Positions 27,002-34,498 of a stretch of DNA of 51,013 nt are shown one piece after another (position 1 is the first letter of the stretch; the number at the start of each line of letters is the position of its first letter). The stretch lies in contig NZ_JAIXRZ010000033.1 of the NCBI RefSeq assembly GCF_027484945.1, positions 1-51,013 of the forward strand, read 5' to 3'. Below the pieces are notes generated by a model that saw nothing but the letters and a program-made list of their open reading frames with translations, did not search any database and was not told the DNA's origin. The DNA is from Flavobacterium sp. Its GTDB lineage: Bacteria; Bacteroidota; Bacteroidia; Flavobacteriales; Flavobacteriaceae. A program made the translations under genes and the position numbers.

Positions 27002-28108
27002 ATGAGAAAAATTAAAAATATTACGTTGGTTTTTGCCATTTTAGCAACAACCACGCTATTTGCTCAAGGAAAGTTTGAACTTCATACGGTTGCGTTTTAT
27101 AATTTCGAAAATCTGTTTGACACGATTAACCAAGAAAATAATGATGAAGAATGGTTGCCTAATGGTGCCCAAAATTGGACGCATAGAAAATATCAACAAA
27201 AATTACACAATCTTTCACGGGTTCTTTCAGAAATCGGAACCGGGGATCAGCGGAACAATAGTCCTGTAATTATTGGAGGATGTGAAATTGAAAACCGGGG
27301 CGTATTAGAAGATCTAGTCAAGCAACCTTTGTTAGCTAAAGAAGACTATGGTATTGTCCATTTCGACTCTCCTGACAAACGCGGTATTGACGTGGCACTT
27401 TTGTATCAAAAGAAACATTTTAAACCAACTAGTTATGTAAATATACCCTTATATATTTACCGAAGTATGGAGGGTAAAGGGGATAAAGATAAGGATAAAG
27501 ACAAGGAGGAATCAGATGACAAAATTGAGACCGATAAATCATCGGATCGAGTTTATACCCGGGATCAGTTATTGGTTACGGGCTTGTTAGATGGGGAAGA
27601 AGTCAGTATTATTGTCAACCACTGGCCTTCGCGTTCAGGTGGCGAAAAAAAAAGTGCACCATTTCGAGAGGCAGCAGGTATATTGAATCGAAAGATTATG
27701 GATTCTTTGTTTGCTATCAATCCCAAGGCGAAAATCATTTCCATGGGCGACCTTAATGACGGCACATACAACAAAAGTGTAAAAGAAGGTATAGGAGCCA
27801 AACGCAAAAAAGAAGAGGTTAAAGAAAAAGGCATTTACAATCCCTTTGAAGAAATGTTTTATAAAGGGAACGCTACTTTATTTCACCGGGATGCAGGGGA
27901 TATTTTTGATCAAATCTTAGTTTCGGAGGGATTTATCGATAAGGATTATAAAAAATTCCAATATTGGAAAGCAGGGATTTATAACAAGCCCTACATGATA
28001 CAAAATTTTGGACAATACAAGGGTTATCCATTACGTCACAGTCTCACCGAGATTGGCTATAGTGATCACTTTCCAGTGTATATATACCTCGTTCGGGAAG
28101 TAAAATAA
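27002..28108 (+). CDS. Secreted endonuclease/exonuclease/phosphatase (EEP) family protein
   Basis: The 368-residue protein has a signal peptide (FAILATTTLFAQ) followed by an EEP fold of the DNase I/phosphatase superfamily. FYNFENLFDT is the start of the domain; CEIENRGVLEDL carries the metal-binding Glu; VNHWPSRSGGE carries a catalytic His; SMGDLNDG carries the DxN pair; and SDHFPVYIYL at the C-terminus carries the final Asp-His. All key EEP residues are therefore present. A lysine/aspartate-rich stretch (GKGDKDKDKDKEESDDK, about 158-174) interrupts the middle and is probably a surface loop. Its divergent pairing with the TonB receptor suggests extracellular or periplasmic cleavage of a substrate later imported. 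Confidence 0.88.
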   Translation: MRKIKNITLVFAILATTTLFAQGKFELHTVAFYNFENLFDTINQENNDEEWLPNGAQNWTHRKYQQKLHNLSRVLSEIGTGDQRNNSPVIIGGCEIENRGVLEDLVKQPLLAKEDYGIVHFDSPDKRGIDVALLYQKKHFKPTSYVNIPLYIYRSMEGKGDKDKDKDKEESDDKIETDKSSDRVYTRDQLLVTGLLDGEEVSIIVNHWPSRSGGEKKSAPFREAAGILNRKIMDSLFAINPKAKIISMGDLNDGTYNKSVKEGIGAKRKKEEVKEKGIYNPFEEMFYKGNATLFHRDAGDIFDQILVSEGFIDKDYKKFQYWKAGIYNKPYMIQNFGQYKGYPLRHSLTEIGYSDHFPVYIYLVREVK

Positions 28109-28170
28109 ATGAAGAGTCGGCAACAGCTGACTTTTTTATTTTGTACCTTTCAATTTCTAAATTTTGTCCT

Positions 28171-28704
28171 ATGGCAACTGCAAAACCTTTTAACTTATCG
28201 GAATGGATTGAAGACAACAAGCATTTGCTTCAACCTCCTGTAGCCAATAAAAATTTATATGTTGATTCTGGAGATTACATCGTCATGATTGTAGGTGGAC
28301 CAAATGCCCGAAATGACTTCCATTATAATGAAACCGAAGAATTATTCTACCAATTGGAAGGAACAATTACCGTTTATATTCAAGAGGACGGCGAAAAAAA
28401 AGCAATGCCTTTGGGTCCGGGTGATCTATTTTTACTTCCTGCAAAAATACCTCATTCCCCCGTGCGGACTGAGGGCTCTATTGGCTTGGTTATTGAACGT
28501 AAACGAGAAAAACAAGGATATCAAGACGGACTCCTATGGTTTTGCAACAACTGTAACCATAAATTGCATGAGGTTTATTTTGAATTAAACGATATTGAAC
28601 ACGACTTTCTCTCCCATTTTACTACTTTTTACAACTCTGAAAAACTTCGCACATGTTCGCAATGCGGTTATGAAATGCCTGTAAATTCAAATTTTGTAAA
28701 ATAG
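28171..28704 (+). CDS. nbaC: 3-hydroxyanthranilate 3,4-dioxygenase
   Basis: The enzyme opens the ring of 3-hydroxyanthranilate in the kynurenine pathway, leading to quinolinate and NAD. The cupin iron ligands are H51, E57 and H95. Substrate-contacting arginines R47 and R99, and E109, are in place. The second, rubredoxin-like metal site of the bacterial enzymes is present: C125/C128 (CNNC) and C162/C165 (CSQC). The length of 177 residues is typical. ATG at 28171 is preferred over the longer frame at 28141. No other kynurenine-pathway gene lies in the window; the next gene encodes an ALDH7-type dehydrogenase. Confidence 0.94.
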   Translation: MATAKPFNLSEWIEDNKHLLQPPVANKNLYVDSGDYIVMIVGGPNARNDFHYNETEELFYQLEGTITVYIQEDGEKKAMPLGPGDLFLLPAKIPHSPVRTEGSIGLVIERKREKQGYQDGLLWFCNNCNHKLHEVYFELNDIEHDFLSHFTTFYNSEKLRTCSQCGYEMPVNSNFVK

Positions 28705-28727
28705 CTTTTTTTTCCATTAGAATCGCT

Positions 28728-28735
28728 TAATTTTG
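28728..28735 (+). promoter_or_regulatory. Putative -7 box for the aldehyde dehydrogenase gene
   Basis: TAatTTTG is an exact consensus match 24 nt before the ATG at 28760. It lies inside the longer open frame, which supports the shorter start. Confidence 0.45.
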
Positions 28736-28759
28736 CGCCCAACAAACAAACCAAAATTT

Positions 28760-30313
28760 ATGTCAACAATTGCACAACAATTCGGAATGACCGAAGCCTT
28801 AGAAATATTAGGAATCAAAGCCGTAAATGAAGGAACTTCAACAGGAAGTAATTGGTTTTCGGGGGGAGCATTGATTGAAAGTTATTCGCCGGTAGACGGT
28901 CAATTGATTGCCAAAGTAAAAGCCTCAACTGAAGCAGATTATGAAAAGGCAATCCATGCAGCAACTGAAGCCTTTAAAACCTTCCGTTTAATGCCAGCTC
29001 CTAAACGCGGAGAAATCGTTCGTCAATTTGGAGAAAAATTACGTCAATACAAAGAGCCGCTAGGAAAATTAGTTTCCTATGAAATGGGTAAATCCTACCA
29101 AGAAGGATTAGGCGAAGTTCAGGAAATGATTGATATCTGTGATTTTGCCGTAGGTTTATCGCGTCAATTACACGGCTTAACCATGCACTCTGAACGTCCT
29201 TCACACCGAATGTACGAGCAATACCATCCACTAGGGGTAGTTGGAATTATTTCAGCATTTAATTTCCCTGTAGCCGTTTGGTCGTGGAATACAGCTTTGG
29301 CATGGATTTGTGGTGATGTATGTATTTGGAAGCCGTCTGAAAAAACCCCTTTATGTGGTGTAGCCTGTCAAAATATTATTGCTGAAGTTTTGAGAGAAAA
29401 CAACTTACCTGAAGGCATTTCATGTTTAATCAATGGCGATTACACAATTGGTCAATTGTTAAACCGCGACACCCGTGTACCATTAGTCTCCGCTACTGGA
29501 TCCACGCGTATGGGTAAAATTGTGGCGCAAGAAGTAGCGGCTCGTTTGGGGCGTTCTTTATTAGAATTAGGTGGGAACAATGCCATCATTGTTACGCCCG
29601 ATGCCGATATAAAAATGACCGTTATTGGAGCTGTTTTTGGCGCTGTAGGTACTGCAGGTCAACGTTGTACCTCAACCCGTCGATTAATCATTCACGAAAG
29701 TATTTATGATAAAGTTAAAGATGCTTTAGTTGCTGCTTACGGTCAGCTTCGCATTGGGAATCCGCTGGATCAAAACAATCATGTTGGACCGCTTATTGAT
29801 ACCCATGCTGTTGATTTATACAATAAAGCATTGGAACAAGTGGTGGCTGAAGGTGGTAAAATTTTGGTTGAAGGCGGCGTACTTTCGGGTGCCGGTTATG
29901 AAAGTGGTTGTTATGTAAAACCCGCGATAGCTGAAGCCAAAAATGAATTTGCCATTGTGCAACATGAAACTTTTGCTCCGGTGTTGTATTTGCTTAAATA
30001 TAGTGGAGATGTTAACGATGCGATTGCCATTCAAAACGGCGTTGCCCAAGGATTATCCTCAGCAATTATGACCAACAATTTACGTGAAGCCGAAGCATTC
30101 TTGTCGCAAGCGGGTTCTGACTGTGGTATTGCCAATGTAAACATCGGTACTTCGGGCGCTGAAATTGGAGGTGCTTTTGGAGGTGAAAAAGAAACCGGAG
30201 GTGGCCGTGAATCGGGTTCCGATGCTTGGAAAGTCTATATGCGTCGTCAAACAAACACGATCAACTATTCGACCAGTTTGCCCTTGGCGCAAGGAATTAA
30301 GTTTGATTTATAA
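28760..30313 (+). CDS. ALDH7-type aldehyde dehydrogenase (aminoadipate-semialdehyde dehydrogenase-like)
   Basis: This is a 517-residue NAD-dependent dehydrogenase. The catalytic cysteine is C303 (AGQRCTSTRR), the general base E269 lies in SLLELGGNNA and N168 in SAFNFPVAVWSWN. The signatures FNFPVAVWSWNTALAWICGD and LELGGNNAI are those of the ALDH7 (antiquitin) subfamily, which oxidises alpha-aminoadipate semialdehyde in lysine breakdown. An osmoprotective betaine-aldehyde role is known for some relatives. ATG at 28760 (MSTIAQQFGM) is preferred. It lies 55 nt after the dioxygenase gene and ends at a strong shared terminator. Confidence 0.92.
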   Translation: MSTIAQQFGMTEALEILGIKAVNEGTSTGSNWFSGGALIESYSPVDGQLIAKVKASTEADYEKAIHAATEAFKTFRLMPAPKRGEIVRQFGEKLRQYKEPLGKLVSYEMGKSYQEGLGEVQEMIDICDFAVGLSRQLHGLTMHSERPSHRMYEQYHPLGVVGIISAFNFPVAVWSWNTALAWICGDVCIWKPSEKTPLCGVACQNIIAEVLRENNLPEGISCLINGDYTIGQLLNRDTRVPLVSATGSTRMGKIVAQEVAARLGRSLLELGGNNAIIVTPDADIKMTVIGAVFGAVGTAGQRCTSTRRLIIHESIYDKVKDALVAAYGQLRIGNPLDQNNHVGPLIDTHAVDLYNKALEQVVAEGGKILVEGGVLSGAGYESGCYVKPAIAEAKNEFAIVQHETFAPVLYLLKYSGDVNDAIAIQNGVAQGLSSAIMTNNLREAEAFLSQAGSDCGIANVNIGTSGAEIGGAFGGEKETGGGRESGSDAWKVYMRRQTNTINYSTSLPLAQGIKFDL

Positions 30314-30352
30314 TTTCTTTTTGGAGAAAAGAAGAAATAAGCAATAGAAAAG

Positions 30353-30384
30353 AAAAGCGTCCTATTTCGTAGGACGCTTTTTTT
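30353..30384. terminator. Bidirectional terminator
   Basis: A 12-bp perfect stem (AAAAGCGTCCTA and its complement) with a 5-base loop and a T-run lies between the aldehyde dehydrogenase and the convergent PhnA-like gene. Confidence 0.92.
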
Positions 30385-30399
30385 ATTTATTGAAAAGTA

Positions 30400-30972
30400 T
30401 TATTTTGTTTTCTTCACATATTGGGTAAGAATCACAATGTGTTGCCCTTCGACCCGACCTTCAATTTGATCGGCATTGTCCCAGACCAATTTGATATTGT
30501 GAACCGCCGCACCGCGTTTGGCGGTAAAGTTTGCTCCTTTTACATCTAAATCTTTGATTAACACCACCGAATCGCCATCGTTAAGGATATTTCCATTGCA
30601 ATCCTTGTGAATGATTTTGCTTTCGTCTTCCTCGCCATCTCCAGTGGCTTTTGCCCATGCTAACGAATCATCATCGAAATACATCATATCGCGTAAATCG
30701 AAATTTTTTAAACGGGCTAGCATCCGCCAGGATACAATTTGCACCGGTAAATGTTCGCTCCACATACTATCACTTAATCCTCGCCAATCGTTGGGATCGG
30801 TTGTTTCAGGATTTTCGATTTGGTCTTTTAATTTTTTAGAAATCAAAATGCTGTTTTCTAAACTTTCAATAGTTTTCGGAACTACGGTATAAACAACTAA
30901 ATCTTCTGTATCGCGACTAATTTCACAAACGGAGCCACTCCGGTCGTATAGCTTTTTTTCAATTGGTGTCAT
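30400..30972 (-). CDS. PhnA-domain protein with a degraded zinc ribbon
   Basis: The 190-residue protein ends in a PhnA/YjdM domain (DCNGNILNDGDSVVLIKDLDVKGANFTAKRG). The N-terminal segment VCEISRDTEDLVVY aligns with the usual zinc-ribbon start of Bacteroidota PhnA proteins (CxxC), but the second cysteine is replaced by serine, and no second CxxC pair is seen. Despite the name, members are not phosphonate-cleaving enzymes and their role is unknown. It starts 3 nt after the stop of the barrel protein gene, so the two are probably cotranscribed. Confidence 0.85.
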   Translation of the reverse strand: MTPIEKKLYDRSGSVCEISRDTEDLVVYTVVPKTIESLENSILISKKLKDQIENPETTDPNDWRGLSDSMWSEHLPVQIVSWRMLARLKNFDLRDMMYFDDDSLAWAKATGDGEEDESKIIHKDCNGNILNDGDSVVLIKDLDVKGANFTAKRGAAVHNIKLVWDNADQIEGRVEGQHIVILTQYVKKTK

Positions 30973-30975
30973 TAT

Positions 30976-31470
30976 CTATAAGGTAAAAGAAGCTCCAATA
31001 TTGAGCATAAATTGATTGTTGTAATGCTCATAACCATTTACATCGGTATCATAGCGGGATAGTGGAACACTGAATTCCGTATACAAACCAAATCCATTGG
31101 TGAAGAAATAACGAGCGCCAAGATGTCCACCAAAATTACGGAACCCTAAACTCAACCCGGGATAAACATCCCAGTTAGGATCTAATTTAAATACATTTCC
31201 AATATTAGCATTAAATCGCAAACGGATATCTGAACGGTCTTCAAAACGAGGTTTCGCAATTAAATAGCGATTTGCATTAAGTAAATAACTAGCCATCAAT
31301 CCAACCGAAATATTTTCACCAACACCATAATCAGCAGTTACAGCTATTCCATTAGCCGCATCTTGAAAAGTAGCACCAATTTGGCCTTTTAGATCTCCTT
31401 TTCCTTTGAATGCCTGTGCTTGAATAAAAAAGCTTAAAAATAAGGCAGTGCCTAAAACAATTTGCTTCAT
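30976..31470 (-). CDS. Small outer membrane beta-barrel protein
   Basis: The protein has about 164 residues with signal peptide MKQIVLGTALFLSFFIQAQA and alternating amphipathic strands (GQIGATFQDAANGIAVTADYGVGENISVGLMASYLL). It ends FMLNIGASFTL, as an eight-strand barrel would. ATG at 31470 is preferred because the signal peptide starts there and a promoter (31493-31524) lies immediately upstream, inside the longer open frame. It is followed by the PhnA-like gene. The family is not certain. Confidence 0.8.
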   Translation of the reverse strand: MKQIVLGTALFLSFFIQAQAFKGKGDLKGQIGATFQDAANGIAVTADYGVGENISVGLMASYLLNANRYLIAKPRFEDRSDIRLRFNANIGNVFKLDPNWDVYPGLSLGFRNFGGHLGARYFFTNGFGLYTEFSVPLSRYDTDVNGYEHYNNQFMLNIGASFTL

Positions 31471-31492
31471 AGTCTGAATATTGAATTTTAAA

Positions 31493-31524
31493 CAAAGATA
31501 AGAAATACAACCTTTTGAAGGCAA
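31493..31524 (-). promoter_or_regulatory. Putative promoter of the barrel protein gene
   Basis: On the minus strand TTG (31522-31524), a 21-nt spacer and TAtcTTTG (31493-31500) fit the flavobacterial consensus. It lies in the short gap after the phosphatase stop codon, 22 nt before the ATG at 31470. Confidence 0.55.
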
Positions 31525-31528
31525 AATC

Positions 31529-32269
31529 CTATTCATTTCTACCTTTTTCCGTAGGATACAGTTGCGTTAGAGGCTCGCTCTGCCAATAGGTTTTTGTTGC
31601 TACATCCAAAACAGTCAATGGTCCGGAAAACGCAGCACCCGTATCCACATTCCAAATACCTGCTTTATGCAGGGGAACGGTTTGTCCTATTTTGGTGACG
31701 GGTGTATGCCCGATATAGATTTCGGCGTAGAGCTTCAATCGTCTTGGATAAAATAGGCTCTCAGGAGGCAGTGTATCGGGTAAAGCCAAAGCTGTTTCCC
31801 ATAACGTACGGTCCCAATAAAACATACGCGGATAGTGCTCATATTGAACCCCATTCAAGTTGGTAAACCCCGCATGAATAAACAAACGATTATGTTCGTC
31901 TAAATAATAATTTCGCAGGTTTTTTAGAAACAAAATATGCTCTTTTTTTATCGAATCACTTATCCTTTCATAAGCTAGAACAGTAGCTTTTCCCCCGTGT
32001 TTAAACCACATCCTTTCGTCTATATTTTCATTCCGAGATTCCAGCCAATCCAATAGTAATTCATCGTGGTTACCACGCAGAAAAATACAATGTTGGTGGT
32101 GTTGTAATTCGATTAGAAAATCCAAAACTTCAGGCGATTCGCTCCAGCCGTCTACATAGTCCCCCAAGAAAATCAAGGTGTCGTGAGGTTGTATCGCCGC
32201 GCGTTCTAAAACCTGATGTAAGGCGCGTACACCGCCGTGAATATCGCCAATAACTAACGTTCTACTCAT
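31529..32269 (-). CDS. PPP-type metallophosphoesterase (Ser/Thr phosphatase-like)
   Basis: This is a 246-residue calcineurin-like phosphoesterase. It has all three PPP signatures in order: GDIHG (residues 8-12), GDYVDG (36-41) and RGNHDE (65-70). Further metal histidines lie in FIHAGFT and YIGHTPV. Bacterial relatives include PrpA/PrpB phosphatases and diadenosine tetraphosphatases; the substrate is open. The start overlaps the stop of the AlbA_2 gene by 4 bp (ATGA), so the two are translationally coupled. Confidence 0.9.
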   Translation of the reverse strand: MSRTLVIGDIHGGVRALHQVLERAAIQPHDTLIFLGDYVDGWSESPEVLDFLIELQHHQHCIFLRGNHDELLLDWLESRNENIDERMWFKHGGKATVLAYERISDSIKKEHILFLKNLRNYYLDEHNRLFIHAGFTNLNGVQYEHYPRMFYWDRTLWETALALPDTLPPESLFYPRRLKLYAEIYIGHTPVTKIGQTVPLHKAGIWNVDTGAAFSGPLTVLDVATKTYWQSEPLTQLYPTEKGRNE

Positions 32270-33414
32270 GAATCTTTATTATATTTTACTTTGCGCAACA
32301 CCCGCATGGCTTCTTTAAAGTTGGTATATACTTCTGACCGTTGGGTTTGCTTCAATAAAGGCTTCGCTTCTATTAATTTCTGTTTAGCTTCTTCAAATCC
32401 GTTGAAAAAACAGAGCATTAAGGTGTAGGGTAAATTTTCCAAGTCCTTTTTTTCCCGATCTGTAAGGGCTATCTCTTTTTGCATTTTCGCCAACAAAGAT
32501 AAACCGGCATTGTATATATGAAATAGCATTTTGCGGTTATATTGAGGTGGCTCAAAAAGCATTTGAGTTTCAATTTTATAATACCCGTTATCAAAAAACG
32601 TCAGCTTTTGTTCTTCTAAAGGGTAATAACTGGTTTTATCGTTTAATCCCAAGGGTACATACTCTGTGATTGTAAACGAACTCTCGTCGAAACTAATCGT
32701 GACTACATCTTGAGCCGAATAGAATAATTTGATTTGCTCGTTGACCAATTCAATGTCTACTCGCGAAAAAAATTGTTTATCACGTATTTTCTTGGTTATA
32801 CCTGACCAACAGATTACAAATAACTCCCTAAAGACTTTATATTTTGAAGGCATATCTTTATGGCGGTTGTTTACAAAATCAATCACACTGTCCAAGGTGT
32901 GTGCAATACTGTTTCGGGAATTATTCTCAATACGCAACACCGTTTCTAAATTTTGTTTTGAATATGGAATTTTATATTCGGAAGGAATGGAATTGCTCCC
33001 TACACGAATAAAACTCGTTTGTGCTGGGATTGTATGTATATTCTTTTTAAAGAATGAAGGTTTTGATTTTGGCCGGATGGTTACTAAACCCACTACGCGT
33101 TCTTTGGGTAAATTGGGAAAGGGAACATTCTCATATTGAATCTTTGGTGGATTTTCTAAAAAAGCATTGACCAAATTTTGTATATGACTATCATCAAAAA
33201 AATCGTCTCCAACAATTTCATTGGATTCGTCCTCAACCCCAACGACGATATATGAATTATTAGAAGGATTAGAATTAGACAATGCGCAAATATGTTTTAA
33301 AAACTTTGCTTTGCCCTCTTTAGTGTGTAAGTTCAACTGTCGCTTTTTGTCATAGAAACTACACTCATCATTGTGAGCCAGTAAATTCCGAATTAAAAGT
33401 CGTTTGTTTATCAT
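32266..33414 (-). CDS. AlbA_2 (Schlafen-like) domain protein
   Basis: The 382-residue protein has an N-terminal AlbA_2 domain. ECSFYDKK stands where the common E-x-K-xx motif begins; KFLKHICALSNSNPSNNSYIVVGVED is the core strand-helix with the usual VGVED turn, and SFIRVGSNS follows. The C-terminal half (from about 170) is alpha-helical with the strand pair YYKIETQMLFEPPQYNRKM and is not a family I recognise. AlbA_2 proteins bind nucleic acids or nucleotides and occur as regulators and in some antiphage genes. It overlaps the downstream phosphatase gene by 4 bp and starts about 50 bp after the aldo/keto reductase. Confidence 0.8.
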   Translation of the reverse strand: MINKRLLIRNLLAHNDECSFYDKKRQLNLHTKEGKAKFLKHICALSNSNPSNNSYIVVGVEDESNEIVGDDFFDDSHIQNLVNAFLENPPKIQYENVPFPNLPKERVVGLVTIRPKSKPSFFKKNIHTIPAQTSFIRVGSNSIPSEYKIPYSKQNLETVLRIENNSRNSIAHTLDSVIDFVNNRHKDMPSKYKVFRELFVICWSGITKKIRDKQFFSRVDIELVNEQIKLFYSAQDVVTISFDESSFTITEYVPLGLNDKTSYYPLEEQKLTFFDNGYYKIETQMLFEPPQYNRKMLFHIYNAGLSLLAKMQKEIALTDREKKDLENLPYTLMLCFFNGFEEAKQKLIEAKPLLKQTQRSEVYTNFKEAMRVLRKVKYNKDS

Positions 33415-33421
33415 TAAACTA

Positions 33422-33463
33422 AATTACTGAACACTAATTACTAGTCACTAATTACTAGTCACT
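33422..33463. repeat. Heptad array 4: six 7-bp units
   Basis: On the plus strand AATTACT, GAACACT, AATTACT, AGTCACT, AATTACT, AGTCACT follow each other exactly in register. On the coding (minus) strand the array begins 2 bp after the stop codon of the aldo/keto reductase and reads as the AGTGACT/AGTAATT set of array 3. It fills the gap before the AlbA_2 gene. Confidence 0.8.
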
Positions 33464-33465
33464 AA

Positions 33466-34335
33466 TCAAGGCACCTTATTCCCCATACTCGCTGTCCAAA
33501 TGGCAAACCAATCCAAATCGGTCAAGGGCAATTCCACAGCCTTCATCAATTGTCGAATGCGTGTTATAGCGGCAGTACCGGCAACAGGAATAACGCTAGC
33601 AGGGTGTTTTAAAACCCAAGCCAACAACAGTAGATCGGCCGTTACACTATATTTCGCTTCCAGTTGTGTCAACGTTTCTTTTAAACGACGGGTTTGCTCA
33701 ATATCTTCTCTATAAACTGTTCCTAAGGGATTCCAAGCCATTGGCTTAATGGAATGCAATTGCATAAAATCCAAACTACCATCCAACATGGGTTGGAAAT
33801 GAGTCGCTGAAAATTGAATTTGATTGTAATGTACCTCCGTTTGTTGGCAAATTAATGCCGTTTGAGAGCTGGTAAAATTTGACAACCCAAAAGAGCGAAT
33901 TTTGCCTTGTGTTTTTAATTGATCCACTGCTGCTGCAATTTCGGTGGCTTGCATTAGTGGGCTCGGTCGATGCAACAAGAGAACATCTAAATAATCGGTT
34001 TGAAGGTTTTTTAATGAATTTTCAACGCTCCAAATGATATAGTCTTTGGAATAATCGTAATGTTTTAAAGTATTGGGACGGCCTTGGGTATGTTGAATTC
34101 CACATTTGGATATCAGTTGAATTTGATCGCGCGCAATATCACTCGATTTAAAACCACGCCCAAATTCTGCTTCAGTAGTATATCCACCATAGATATCGGC
34201 ATGATCGAAAGAGGTAATCGTATTTTCGACGCAAACGCAGATTAACGCAGCCATTTCAGAAGTAGTATACTTTTTATCCCAAGCGCCCCAATTCATGGTT
34301 CCGGCGATAATTGGAGAAAGGTGGATATTTTCCAT
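33466..34335 (-). CDS. Aldo/keto reductase
   Basis: This 289-residue TIM-barrel oxidoreductase has the catalytic tetrad in place: Asp and Tyr in FDHADIYGGYTTE, Lys in LISKCGI and His in LLHRPSPL. The NADPH-binding C-terminal part carries IPVAGTAAITRIRQLM. It resembles E. coli YdhF-type reductases; the substrate is unknown. It is the first gene of a minus-strand cluster with the AlbA_2 and phosphatase genes, though the heptad array intervenes. A weak TAttTTCG box lies at 34359-34366. Confidence 0.9.
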   Translation of the reverse strand: MENIHLSPIIAGTMNWGAWDKKYTTSEMAALICVCVENTITSFDHADIYGGYTTEAEFGRGFKSSDIARDQIQLISKCGIQHTQGRPNTLKHYDYSKDYIIWSVENSLKNLQTDYLDVLLLHRPSPLMQATEIAAAVDQLKTQGKIRSFGLSNFTSSQTALICQQTEVHYNQIQFSATHFQPMLDGSLDFMQLHSIKPMAWNPLGTVYREDIEQTRRLKETLTQLEAKYSVTADLLLLAWVLKHPASVIPVAGTAAITRIRQLMKAVELPLTDLDWFAIWTASMGNKVP

Positions 34336-34450
34336 GGTAACTTAAAATCTTAAAATTACGAAAATAAAATGATAAAACCGCCTTAAATACCGAATAATGA
34401 GGCAACTTTAACGGTCTGTTAACATCGGCCTGGAGATTAAATTTTCAACT

Positions 34451-34481
34451 TTGAAAGGTTAAAATTTATAGTTTATATTCG
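34451..34481 (+). promoter_or_regulatory. Putative promoter of the moxR/bat operon
   Basis: TTG (34451-34453), a 20-nt spacer and TAtaTTCG (34474-34481, one base off consensus) lie 17 nt before the moxR ATG. No other promoter box was found within the operon, though the 97-bp gap after moxR was hard to judge. Confidence 0.45.
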
Positions 34482-34498
34482 CAAAAAAAATAGGATTT

